This document shows, in pieces, positions 21,976-33,680 of a stretch of DNA of 64,000 bases; the stretch's first letter is position 1, and every line of letters starts with the position of its first letter. The position numbers and the translations under genes are program-made. Origin of the DNA: Sclerotinia nivalis (Eukaryota > Ascomycota > Leotiomycetes > Helotiales > Sclerotiniaceae); NCBI GenBank assembly GCA_029531795.1, contig JAPEIS010000003.1, forward strand, positions 62,001-126,000, in the 5' to 3' direction. Below the pieces are notes generated by a model that was given only the letters and a program-made list of their open reading frames with translations, had not been told where the DNA came from and searched no databases.

Positions 21976-24900
21976 ACCACTTATCTTCTACCTCGTCTTT
22001 ACCTTCTGCTCCCTATCTCAATTATTTCGTTTCCATCTTTATGAATCCCTTTCTTAAAACCGCGCCTTATACAATTCCTAACACTTGACATCCCCTAAAC
22101 TGCGCGTCACAGCTACCCATCTCCACACCTCTCCTTTTCTTTTCTAGCGCTAGCATACACACAAACCTCCCATGCAACCCTTAAAACCTACTAACCTATC
22201 ACCTCATTTTTCTGTTGTTACGACTTTCTGACTTTCAATTATCATTCTTCGCTTCACATCATATTAACGCCAAAATGATACGGTCAGGTCTCATAGCCAT
22301 CTAAGGCCTACCATACGCCTCCGTACATATGCTCAGCATTTGACTGTGCCGAACCCGACATCCACATTTCCATTCCAGCGAATAATGAATTTTACCTTCT
22401 TTCTTGCTTAAATCCCTTCATATCCATTCGCATTATAATGGCTTTGTTCGCAGCGAGAAACCCATTCATGGTACGCATTTTTAGGCGCGTCTTTTCTTCG
22501 CCATAGAGAGTTCATATTTGTCAATTCTCACTCCCAACACCATTACTTGCCCAACTACCATTTCCGTCCATATTTCGGATGAACTTATATAACAATCAAG
22601 CCCTCGGAAGAAATCCAATCCCACTCTCCACTCTCCAATTTTCCATCACCCTCCTTTTTTTTCCCCTCGGTAACTCCTGTGCTATACAATTCTCCCACGA
22701 GTCCTTTATCAGTGATACCAGCTACCAAGTACCAAGTACCACCCATAGCCAATAACCCTTCACCAGGTAGATGGCCCTCATAGAAGTACATTAAGTTTCT
22801 CTTCCGGATAGTGTTGTCAAGATCGTGTTTGGTAGATCGCCATCTTTCCATCCACAAAATCAACTCACTCATTTCCGTCCCTTTTCAATTCCCGGTCGGG
22901 ACATCCATTCTCGGAAATCCTTGGGAATGAATACCATGATGTACATTTTCCTTTCCCGTGGACATAATTAGTTGAATCTGATCCTATGCTCGAAACGGCA
23001 ACCTTGACCAAATTATCAAATAAATACCAAAGCATACGGTGTTAGGCAACTAGCCTTTAAATACGTCGCTTACAATGAAAATCACAATACCATCCTCAGT
23101 ACTGAGGAAAACCATACCAGAGTATTAGGAATCTGACTTGCTTAGGCATCTCCATGTCCAGGCTTTACATTAATATGAGTAATGTTGTTGAGCCACATAC
23201 GCAATTGAAAACGAAAGACACCTACAGGACAGGCTGAGTCGTCCGAAAAACTAAAAACTAGTATATCAACGGCTTGAGGTATTGCGAAGCATCCACGTGA
23301 AGTGGTGATTTTTTGGATTCATAATGCTTCCGAAGTGTCGGGATTACTGCTGTATGAGTGAAGATTCGTATAATCGTATGCATCACATAAAGTTTTTAGA
23401 GACGGAGACAATTAACCGCACGCTCATGTACTCCAGACGGACTACCAGGCATTCGTTGCTTTGAGAAATGATGCGAGTTTTGTAAAAGGGGTACAGACCG
23501 AAACCAATGATACGTGTACGACACATGCCACCGAGAAACTTAGTAGAGCATACCGTAGCGATAAGTGATAATACGGCACAATGTCCAAATGAATGGTGAG
23601 GTCAGATATGATTCCCCAGTGGCTTCCTCAGACTCAGCTTCTATTTTCTAAAACATCTGAGTAAGGTTACAGTATTACTAAGCACTTGCTTTCTTGCCTG
23701 CTTCTAATCAGGGGAATCTAATCAATGCCCCTTAGTCCTACCCCAAATTCACAACACCAAAAGCGAGAAACCCTATACCTCCAAAAAACCAAGAAAAATA
23801 TTGAAAATTTTACAGAGAACCTGTCAAAGATTCAAACTTGACAGTCAATTCCGTTACGTATTGCGAAATGAGATGTCTGAGATATTATTACCGCGTATAT
23901 CCACATCCACTTCAACCAAATTTCGCAACACAAGCATAAATTTCTTGGCGCTTAAATCGGGATCTAGATCCCAGAGTTTTTATGACTGGCGCGTAGACGG
24001 GCATTGGACTAGGCTCTGGGTTCTGGGTTCTGGGTTCTGGAAAGAGTCCGGAGAATTCTACAGAGTAATACGGAGTGGAGACCCCGCGATTGGAGTTGCT
24101 AGGTAGCCAAAGAATGTTTTCTTTGGGTGATGGAAGGGTGGAGGATCAGGGGTTCTGGACTTTAGTTTGAAGGCATGTACGTGAAAGTCTCGAATTGTGA
24201 GGAGTGATTCAGAAGTTGCGAATTTATGATCATATGTTGAACCCGGCTTCGCACTGATAAAATGGCAAAAGCAGGTAAACTGACCGAAGCCGGGAAGGAA
24301 GATCAACAGTTGATAGTCACCCATTATCCCGTTGTAGGGACTGAAGATGAAGTAATTCGCCACAGCGTATATTCCGCCGTTGCGAGGGTATATACTGGGA
24401 ACATGAGATGCATAAGCAATAAGTTTCAGCTCCTGAATGGTCACGATGCCTTCTTCGACAGCTTTAATGTTGGCCTTGGGAGTTCATGCGATGCAAAGCA
24501 TTCTTTCTCGGTTCTGATGAAGATCGGCAATCCTGAGTTCTTCCAGAACTTTAACAACTCAATCGCCGCTTTTTACCTCATCAGATCAAAATGATTCATC
24601 AGACCCCGTTGAGAGTGGAGACCCAACATCGTTTTTGGTAAGTTCTCCCACAGGGCAATACGAGATGAAACAACCCAGTGTTACAATTTTTTGTTGATCC
24701 TTGCTAGGATTGGATGAATGGATGAAAGTGGAGCCCCTGAATGATTCCCAAGACTTTTAATGGCTTTTGATGTTTAAACTTTGATGTAAAAAAGAGATCG
24801 GGGGAAAGAAAGCCCGAAAATATGCATCCCGCAATGAAATAGAAGTTTGATTCATCTCATATTCGACACGACATCGATCAATTGATTTCAATCCATCCAA

Positions 24901-26393
24901 ACGACGTATGAAAATACATCATATAAGTAAACCCAAAGCTTTATCTATTTAAAGAACTCCCCCGTACCTTACCTTAGTAACTTCCAACTCCAATTCATTG
25001 GTTATTTATACCTCATTGTGCATTCCCGTAATCCATTCACAAGGCTTAAAGCGAAAAACGAGAAAGGAAAATTGTTTAAAAAAGGGGCAAGTTTCAAGGC
25101 CAAGAGGACGTGGACGTTCTGGAGTGGCCCGACCCGCAGGTACAACATGCGTAATTATTTACTCAGCCCCTTTTGGACGAACGCTTTTTTTGAAAAATGG
25201 TGCGGTGGATCATGGAGAATAGTAAGTAATTCCCCCAAATGGGACCTACTGGGTGAAGAGTTAGAGATAGAAAAAAAAGGAAGGGTTCATGGCATGGCGT
25301 AAGGATCCTTGAAAATGGTGGTTGAGCGTGCAGAATGTGAAAACAGTGGCGTTCAGGTACACCTATCACTGAAGAGATATCATTCAGCACAATACAAGTA
25401 GGTCCCGGTATAATTATAATTTTTGAAGAGTTTAAATAGCGTGCAGATTTTGTAACGACTCCGTAACACAACATCTAGATGAAAAGACTGGGCAGGGGAA
25501 ACTTTCATGAAAAGTTGATCTTGATCAAATCTTCAATACGGAGTGAGTAGATATTCATTCACTCATTAAATCATATTCTGCCCCAATCTACCTCAGATCT
25601 CATTTCTCATAGAGGAACTTCAATTCACTGGGAAAAATGATACATCCACTGTGGTGATTATGCTAAGCTCGTAATAAGCTGATTTTCTACTCTCTAAGGC
25701 TAGATATTCACCACCATTCACCCCAGGGCCCAGTGATCCTTGGACTCTATCTAATCTCTCAGGGGTTCAAAGCAAGCATTGGCTGGCTGTCAGATTTCTT
25801 TTTTTATATCCATCTTTTTAACCTTAACCTCGGAATTTCTATTGAAACTTACGTCTATGCACATGCACATGCACATGCACGTCTTTTTGAGAACTTTCAT
25901 TCTCTGAGCCACCAAAGAGTTTTATTCATCTTCCTGAATTCATTCACTCTTTCATTTCATTTCACCTGAATTCTAAACTTTGAATAAGAAGAGATACATA
26001 GTTTTATTCAACACTCCTCGACGGCTTTACATACATGACTCTCGTTGACTAAGATATTCTTCAATTCTTTGCAGACATTTTCAATCAACCAACGGGGTTG
26101 AGTTACCTGTTCGTGGCATATCAAAGCATAAGTACTATACCATACATACTATTTACTAGGTATTTTCGAACACGAGGAAGAGTGATTCAGATTTCCGGTT
26201 TGCCCGTCAGTCCGTTCAATTCCCTTTCACGCATAAACGAATCGAGACCGATCCCTTTCCAGAATACAACTACAACCCACAATAAATTATACCCACAACC
26301 ACATACATCCATTTATTCTCTCCAATCATTCTACACGCCGATTCTAGGCCCTTTACAAATTCAAAGCCTAAATAATTTCACAAAACCGACATC
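21976..26393. other. Gene-poor interval upstream of the bestrophin-like gene
   Basis: About 4.4 kb without a convincing gene. A 110-codon ATG-started frame on the plus strand (24262-24594) overlaps an equally coherent minus-strand frame (24058-24444, around VEEGIVTIQELKLIAYASH); at most one is real and neither is recognised. A (GGGTTCT)n triplet repeat lies at about 24015-24040 and a short (CACATG)n run at 25858-25880. TACGGAGTG motifs lie at 24069 and 25537. The last 400 nt are C/T-rich leader-like sequence. Confidence 0.4.
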
Positions 26394-28325
26394 ATGGCCG
26401 ACGATTGTGGTAGTCACGGCCCATTAAGTTCAACTCTTCCTCAAGAGAATCCAAATCCTACTGTTACTCATCGGAATCCCGAGAAGAATTCTCCCAGCAG
26501 ACAAAGTACAATGAGGTCTAAAGGTGGATTTGAGGCACATGCTAGTGGAGCGACGACACCAAGTAGTTTCAAAAGGCACAGTAGACATGATTTAACGGTT
26601 GATGATTATTTTGTATGTTTTACTCGCTTCTTTCCTGTTCATTTCCAACTTTTTGATTCATTCTATTCACAACTTTCTCGAGAATGGAATCCGAGAAATC
26701 AAATATTCATAGATCGAACGGAATGACTAATTCTTTTAACAATAGGTCGGACCAAGAAATCTCGATGCTCATTCCAAACTTCCATATTTCATGCGACTTC
26801 ATGGATCTGTTATACCTCGAATGATAGTACCTCTTTTCTGGATTGCATGCTGGTCTACATTAATTACATGTATTTCAACTTTTTCCGGTACAAAATTGGC
26901 TGTCAATACTTTACTTTTGACGGTTCTTGGTTTCGTCATTTCTTTGGCTTTGAGTTTTAAAAGTACTACTGCTTATGAACGGTTTGTTTTCCTTTTTTTT
27001 GTTATGTCCTACATGTTGTGCTATTCTTTCTTTATTTTTGCCTCCTTGTTGCAACAGAAATGAAGAGGAGATGAAAAGAAGCTCGAGTGCAGCGAGCAAA
27101 AGGGGGTTTGGGGGCTTGCCCCCATATTACCACAGGATAATATTTTCATTGTTGAAATGACGCTCCGCTGGCTCTCCGAGGGCCACTGCCGTGGAGGCAG
27201 ACTAGTAGAATTATACATTATTCACAGAATTTCAACTAACAAAAAATCAGTTATTCCGATGGTCGTAAAGCATGGGCAGCCCTCTCAGTTCAATCCCGCA
27301 ATCTAAGTCGATTCATCTGGGTCAACATACATGAGCGTGAAGGCGACATGGGCAAAGAAGATCTTCTCGCAAAAGTAACCGGTATCAATCTCGTCCTAAC
27401 CTTCGCCGTCGCTCTCAAACATAAACTTCGTTTCGAACCATACGCTCATTATGCCGATATTTCCGCTTTAACCCATCATCTCAATACATATGCGCAATCC
27501 GCTACTACCCCCGAGGTACTTATTGAGAAAAAGAGAACACCATGGAAACGAGCTGGAGAATATCTGGGCCTCAGTTTCGCAGCAAGTAACCCTAGAAAAG
27601 CAATCAAGCGCTCCAGCAAACCAATCGGAAACCTTCCAAATGAAATCCTCACCTACCTAGATGCCTATATTGACGGAACCATTCGCAACGGAACCCTCGA
27701 TTCGCCAGTAGTCCTCGGTCAAATTCTCGGTTGCATGAACGCCCTCACAGATTGTTCCGCCTCCGCCGAACGTGTTCTTCAAACTCCTCTTCCTGTCGGA
27801 TACAACATTTTGATATCTCAAATCGTATACCTTTACGTCTATCTCCTTCCATTCCAACTCTTCGAAGCATTAAGATGGGTTACAATCCCTGGTACAATTG
27901 CCGCTGCATATATCATCGTCGGACTTATGGCCATCGGAAACGAACTCGAAAATCCCTTCGGAAACGATGTTAACGATCTCCCATTAGACCACTACTGCGC
28001 CGAATTAGCCCGCGATTTCGATATTCTCACATCCGTCAAAGCTCCAACATGGGAGGAAATTGTCTACGGAAGAAAAGAAATGACAAATGATGATACGGAG
28101 CAAGAATTGATGAAGGAAAATAAAGTTCTTTGGCCACTCAGTAATTCAGGAGTGAGAATGTGGAGAAATAGAGATGAAAAGGAGATTAGAGATGCGCTGG
28201 CGGCTAAGGTGGTGGTGGCGGATAGGAAAAGTAGAGATGTGTTTACGAGTGCGGGAGAAGGGAGAGCTAGTACTGCTAGGGCGAGGAGTGGGAAGAGTGA
28301 TTTAAGTGCTGAGAGCGCAGCGTAG
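26394..28325 (+). CDS. Bestrophin-like (UPF0187) anion channel
   Basis: Predicted membrane chloride/anion channel of the bestrophin/UPF0187 superfamily. Three exons: 26394-26612, 26746-26981 and 27251-28325, introns of 133 and 269 nt, 509 residues. After a Ser/Thr-rich cytosolic N-terminus, VGPRNLDAHSKLPYFMRLHGS leads into the first hydrophobic pair (VIPRMIVPLFWIACWSTLI; VNTLLLTVLGFVISLALSF), then the family signature STTAYERYSDGRKAWAAL, whose Arg codon is split by intron 2. Later helices surround VGYNILISQIVYLYVYLLPFQ and IPGTIAAAYIIVGLMAIGNE, followed by the conserved ENPFGNDVNDLPLD. A charged C-terminal tail ends the protein. Length is normal. Intron 2 is unusually long and holds a structured insertion (separate entry). 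Confidence 0.88.
27077..27215 (+). other. Multi-hairpin insertion inside bestrophin intron 2
   Basis: The 269-nt intron 2 contains a GC-rich block unlike the AT-rich introns around it. It can form successive stems: GCTCG..CGAGC (27081-27085 with 27093-27097), TGGGGGC..GCCCCCA (27109-27115 with 27118-27124), ATATTA..TAATAT (27124-27129 with 27138-27143), and a branched stem of CTCCGC (27163-27168) with GTGGAG (27191-27196) enclosing TGGC..GCCA. This looks like a mobile structured RNA or an introner-like element inserted into an intron. No matching ribozyme class was recognised. Confidence 0.5.
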
Positions 28326-28609
28326 TGAACGGAGGAGCTGGTCAGCAATGGATTTCCAGGGATCAGATAAAAAAGAAAATACGTGGATAAATTGATTTTA
28401 AACAAAACAAAAGCAAGTGCAGCACAAGCGGAACATACCCCTCCACAGTCAAAAGTCCTGGACTGTACCCGCGGAAATTTAAAGGCAGAAAATGGGTTGT
28501 AGGGTTGTAGCATACATATAGCAAGGAGTTTTTGGGACGGCGGAGTTAGGGAAGCTGTATGTGTTGTATGTAAATTATTGTACGGATGTTTATTTTTTAT
28601 TTTTCCAGA

Positions 28610-28800
28610 GAATGTATGAGGAGATGAGATGAGATGGGATGGGATATGTTCTTCGATGAGCTGGATGATTATCGGGAGATATGTATTTTTTTTTTCGTCT
28701 GGTTTTGGCTCGTTTTGTGTATGTGTGTATGTATTGTTTCTAGATTTCTGAGATGAGACGAGTTGAGATGGGTTGGGTTGGGATGGGATGAGATGAGATA
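28610..28800 (+). repeat. GATGA/GGGAT-rich simple sequence
   Basis: Two clusters of GATGAGATGAGATGGGATGG-type pentamer repeats, at about 28620-28650 and 28750-28800, in the 3' region of the bestrophin-like gene. The second is degenerate. Confidence 0.6.
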
Positions 28801-29563
28801 GATACAAAATTCAAATCAACTGGTTGATCGAATGAAACTATTCCAACACATGATTTTTGACACGGGCTGATTTTACAAAGTGCCGGATTTATGATGACTT
28901 GGTGACTTAATGAATGTTTGAGATTTTGTTATCTCAAAGGAAGTGCTTTGGGAATTAGGTATCATTAGGTATTAAATGTCAGTTGCGTGGTTCAACATCC
29001 ATCTTCGCATTACTAGGTAGTATTGCTCCTAAATCACGAAGTTTGGCTACGGGCCTGGAATGTTAATTATAGGCATCGTTGGATTATTATATTTGATGAT
29101 CAAGTGAGAAAGTAATAAGAAAAAGAAATAATAGTATTGGTCATTGATGTGGAAATGGATATATACATACTAGGTATTTATATGATGGATGGGGAAGGGG
29201 GCTCGCTTAGAGAGATTTGATAGGGGTTTGAGTACCCGGTACATATCGATAATCGATATGTAGGTAGTAGGGAAAGATTGCTTTTAGGTTCACCGAAGGA
29301 GTTAAGTGGTAATCCGTAGGGGCCCTACGGTGGCTATTTCATGCTAGAAGTTCTGCGTTGGTCTTTGGTGCCTTTTTTCAGTTCCTATTTTGTTGTAAAG
29401 GAAGAAGCGACATCTAGGGAGAGGTAGCGCAGGATGAGTAAATATACGTCTTACGTACCTTTTAGCGATCGTGCTGTGATAGACACAATCTGTATCTAAA
29501 GCTCCGAACACATCTTCTTAACTATTAACTATTGACTATTAAACTAGATATCTAATACCAACA

Positions 29564-29625
29564 ATGCACTTCACCACGAGAACTTTTATCTTCGCGATTA
29601 CATCATTTGTTTTCACTGCGGTATG
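29564..29625 (+). CDS. Possible first exon of a small secreted protein
   Basis: ATG in a good context (CCAACAATG) starts MHFTTRTFIFAITSFVFTAV, a textbook signal peptide, followed by two candidate donors (GTATGT, GTGAGT). An AT-rich leader of ACTATT repeats precedes it. No convincing second exon was found downstream, where the sequence becomes G-rich low complexity. It is either a truncated gene or a gene whose later exons were missed. Confidence 0.3.
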
Positions 29626-30289
29626 TACCCGTGAGTATATTTGCGGGATTTAAGTGTATACTCATCTACTCTCTTCTGAGCATGAGAGTCGGCGGGATCG
29701 TGTTGGTTGGTTGATTTTAGGGTTGGAGACAGGTTTTGGGAGATTTTACAAGGTGATTTTGGCTGGAAATGGAGGGTGGTGGGAGGGGAGGGGGAAGAGG
29801 TGGAAAATTTAGTAATGTAGTTTGAGGATGAAGGGGTGAGGTAAGTTCAGTTGAGGCAGTGAGGGATAGGGAAGGGTGAATAATTAAATGATTAGGAAAG
29901 TTGTGGAGTATAGTTTTGGGAATTTGAGTATCAAACGTGAGAAGGAAAGTATTTAGATGATATGGCAGAGAGTTACAATCTTTCCATGAAGTACGTAGGT
30001 TTTCCCATCAACTGAACCACCACCATAACAATAAATAGATAATCTTCTTCAACCTCCAGTCAAGACCAGAAATTTAATGAAAATTTTAGTAAGGTGTGAC
30101 ATGTCTCTGGAGGTAGTGTTATACCAGAGATATGGACTGAGCTCCAATGGAGTAGATTAGGGAGGGAGATCGTGGAAAGGTGAGATGTGTGGGAAGTAGA
30201 GAGGTATAAACTATTACATTACATTGCGATCAATCACTTGTTGTTCGATGAAGAGGTGAGAAAATATGGTTAAGGGAAAAGAAGGTCAC

Positions 30290-31560
30290 CGCACTAAAGA
30301 GAAAATAATGTAATTAAATCTAAATGATTTCATCACGAAATTGATTTCAGGTCTGACTATGAATTAACAAAAATGAAGAAGAAATAGAAGTTATTCATCC
30401 CCATACAGTAGAGATCAAAAAGCAGAAAAAATCAAAAAGTCAAGAACACAACGTAGGCGTTAAAAAATGAAAATAGAAAACAACGTGTAAGTTAATCTTC
30501 ATAGTGGGTAATAAAGAAGCAATGAATTTAAATAACTAAATCATTTGTTCAATAAAAGACTAAATCATAAGATACTTATTAGGGCAAACATACCATTGGT
30601 ATATGAAACAAGTAGAAAGGAAGAAAAGTTTACTGAAGCAGAAAAAACACGCAGAAATACAGACACATATAAACACAAGGAAAAATTCCACTAGAGCAAA
30701 AGGAAATTGAGAAAGACAGAAGGAAATTGAGAAAGACAGACAGCAAACATGTACATAGCAATGCAGACACGCAGAAATGCAGGAATGCACGGGGAGACGC
30801 AAGGTAAAAGCCTACTAGAGCAGATAACCCCAGAAAAGGAAAATGAAACGCAGAAATGCAGCAATATAGAGAAGCGGATAGGTAAACAGGTAGATAGACA
30901 AATAAACAGATAAATAGATAGATAAACAAATAGATATATAGATATGCAGATATACATGCAGCAAAGCAGAAATATAGCATCGCAGAAATGCAGCAACGCA
31001 GCAACGCAGATATACGAAGAGAATGGCCCACTAGAGCATAAATACCCACTGGGATCAGCAATGGAGGAAAAGAATCTCACTGAAGCAAAAGGGAACGTAA
31101 ACAGAAGCAGGAAGGTAAGAAAGCAAGCATGAAGTGAATATGAAATAAGAAAACAAAAGAGTACTCGTTAGATTTATAAAAGCCAACTAGAGCCCAAGAA
31201 AGACAGCTCGCTAGAGCAGAAGGGAAATCAAGGAGACGCAGAATGACAGAGAAGCAATATAACTAGAAAGCAGGAAAATAAGGAAGATAGGAAGGTAAAG
31301 AAGTTACTCACTAAATTGAAAAGAAAAGGCTCACTGGAGCAAGAAAATACAGAGGAGAACAGAAATTCAAAAAGACAGCAGGACATGAGAAAAAATCACC
31401 AGATATAAAAAAAGAAAAGGTTCGCTAGATCAGGAGAAAAGGAAAACTAGAACAGTAGAAGAGCAGCAAAAAAAGAAGAAGACACGGAATTACAAAACGA
31501 AAAGGACTGTAGAAAAACAAAAAAGCGATGAAGAAACCTCCCTCCCGAAGAAAAAGACAA
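30290..31560 (+). repeat. Purine-rich repetitive tract with a recurring CTAGAGCA motif
   Basis: For about 1.3 kb the plus strand is dominated by A and G. The motif ACTAGAGCA or close variants recurs irregularly (about 30690, 30812, 31029, 31187, 31206, with decayed forms at 31074, 31330 and 31420), often followed by an A/G-rich run. It also holds a perfect 20-bp tandem duplication (30701-30740) and a GATA/AACA microsatellite (about 30895-30950). Minus-strand open frames here encode only Tyr/Leu/Ile-rich repeats and are not genes. A non-coding transcript or decayed minisatellite is possible. Confidence 0.6.
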
Positions 31561-33680
31561 ACCTTTTATACTCGTCAGTACCCCTCACTTCCAGTAATAA
31601 AACGTCTATGATATGTTGTACTCGACTCTATTTACCCCTCTTTACTAGTAACCTATCTAATCCCCGGTGCGAGTCCTAAATTGTAGCTGGTATATCCCTA
31701 GTCCTGTCATATCTGGTGAAATTTAAGGTTCGGGCACTTCCCGAGTAGTATGACCTGAATCGTAACGCGCTAAGTTTGGTTTATGGTTAAATCTGTATTA
31801 TAGTTAGTTTTCTCTAGAATTTAGTGTGATGTCAACAACCGCATTTCGTATGCCATCTACTTCTCATATTTAAGATTCATTTGTAACAGATATGACTACT
31901 CAATAAATAAAAGATCTCAGAGGAAATTCCCACCAAGTTTCGAACTCTATTTAGTTTCTCGATTACTACTTCTTCGGGTGTGTTGATTTTCTTAGCATAG
32001 ACACGCTTTCGATAAAAAGTTAAGTAGCGGAACTAATACAGGATGCTGGTACCTATTACATGGTAACATGAAGCCAGATTTCAGAACCCAACAACTAACA
32101 TATCCATCCCTCCTTCCCCGCTACTTTCCCTCCCTACTGGCTCATGCCGCCAAAAGATATAGAACTCCAAACGCGAAGAAACCAATTTGGGACATATATA
32201 TAGAGTTTTGCCATTTTTTTTAATACTTTCTGTTCCTTCGAGTACATACTACATCCAAATTTTCCACAGCAAGAAACAGGCAAGCTAATCCTCGTATTAT
32301 GTTACGCTAGCCCTTCCGTTTAGGCCCATAGATGCGACACTTTTCTTTTCAAGGCAGATTTCGGATGATGAGGTTCGAATCAAATCGAGGATTTCCCATC
32401 ACATCACCCTTTTCACTAATATTGGATGTGAGACCCGGTGAGGTTGCCTTTACTGCATATTAGCTAGTACCTGTGGTTTTTTCCTATCCAACGACATAAA
32501 ATTCAACCCTAAGCACCAATCCGTATCTAAATCATGACTCTCGACTTTCGAAATCCTGATATATAGCATGGCTAGAGTGTATAACTAAACAACCACGAAC
32601 GAATTTCTTCCACTCAAGTCATGATACTTCATCATATCAACAACCGAAACTTGATGTGCACCCGATTACCACTATCTAACCTCCAAAAAAACTCCAACTC
32701 TCAAATATTTTACAAGCTATGATCTGAATACCCATATTCACCCTTACCCTACCTATACTCCCCTCCCCCCCCCCCCCCCCTTCCCTTCCACCATTGCCAA
32801 TTTAACCTCCCGGGCAAGGCGATTCGTACTAGTGATCCACACTAATGCTAGCCTCTTAAATGCCGAAGATAAATCAACCAGCCAGCTAACCAACTAACCA
32901 TTATCTATTTCTCTTTAAAGGTTTAGCGAAAAGAAAAGAAAAGATTAATGTTAGGATGAAATAACAGAAAAGAGTGGAGGGGCATATATTGCGTTTGGTT
33001 GAGAGGAAAAGATTCATATGAATGAATGGCTATTGATTGCTATTGAAGTGATATGAGCAAGTGCGAGTACATTAGTACAAATTACTTCCAAATCCCTCCG
33101 GAAAGAGCGAACGATGAATTTATCTTTACACATTCTATCTCACTGTCTGTCTGTCTGCACTTACCATCCAGCTCAGTCAAAATAACTCAGAACATTCACC
33201 AGTGATAGTCCCACTCACACTCAGCGCGAAAAAGAAATGGAGCTAAAAGAGTGACTGGGCTAGCACTACTAATCTCTAGCCCCCAAATATGCAATTACAT
33301 CAATAATGAAAACTTTCTTTGCGGTTGTGCCGGGACATGACCAACCATTGCTCCTTCCCCTCCACTAATTAGACGCCGTGTTCTGCTGCCCAAACACCAC
33401 AGCTTGGATACTAACATACACGATTTGCAGGTCTTATGGCGTTGCGAATACCGGATAACTAGTACTACTAGTCCTCTTGAATATGCACTTCATCAATAAT
33501 ACCTTCCACTTTTCTACATCGCAAACGTGAAGTCTTGGGCCCGAGTTTTGCACTAAACCATCTATTTGCCTTGAAAATCTTTGTAGAATTTCGAATTCGT
33601 ATATTCCAAGCCCTCTTCCCAATACGTAAATACATGTAGCCTCAGCACCCCGTACTCCTCCCCTTTCCCCCGCCACAAAT
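31561..33680. other. Intergenic, 3' of the hydrolase gene
   Basis: No supported gene. There is a C16 homopolymer at 32765-32780 and a short (CTGT)n run near 33143. The flank nearest 33680 is C/T-rich, consistent with the 3' region of the minus-strand hydrolase. Confidence 0.5.

Noticed and set aside
22585..22872. 95-codon minus-strand ATG frame
   Set aside because: No domain, composition not convincing, and no neighbouring exons.
28064..28807. Long minus-strand open frame opposite the bestrophin gene end
   Set aside because: Antisense to a confident gene and to simple repeats; composition is Ser/Leu-rich without a domain.
30560..31080. Minus-strand frames rich in Tyr, Leu, Ile and Cys
   Set aside because: They are translations of the GATA/AACA microsatellite and purine-rich tract, with periodic peptides and no start context.
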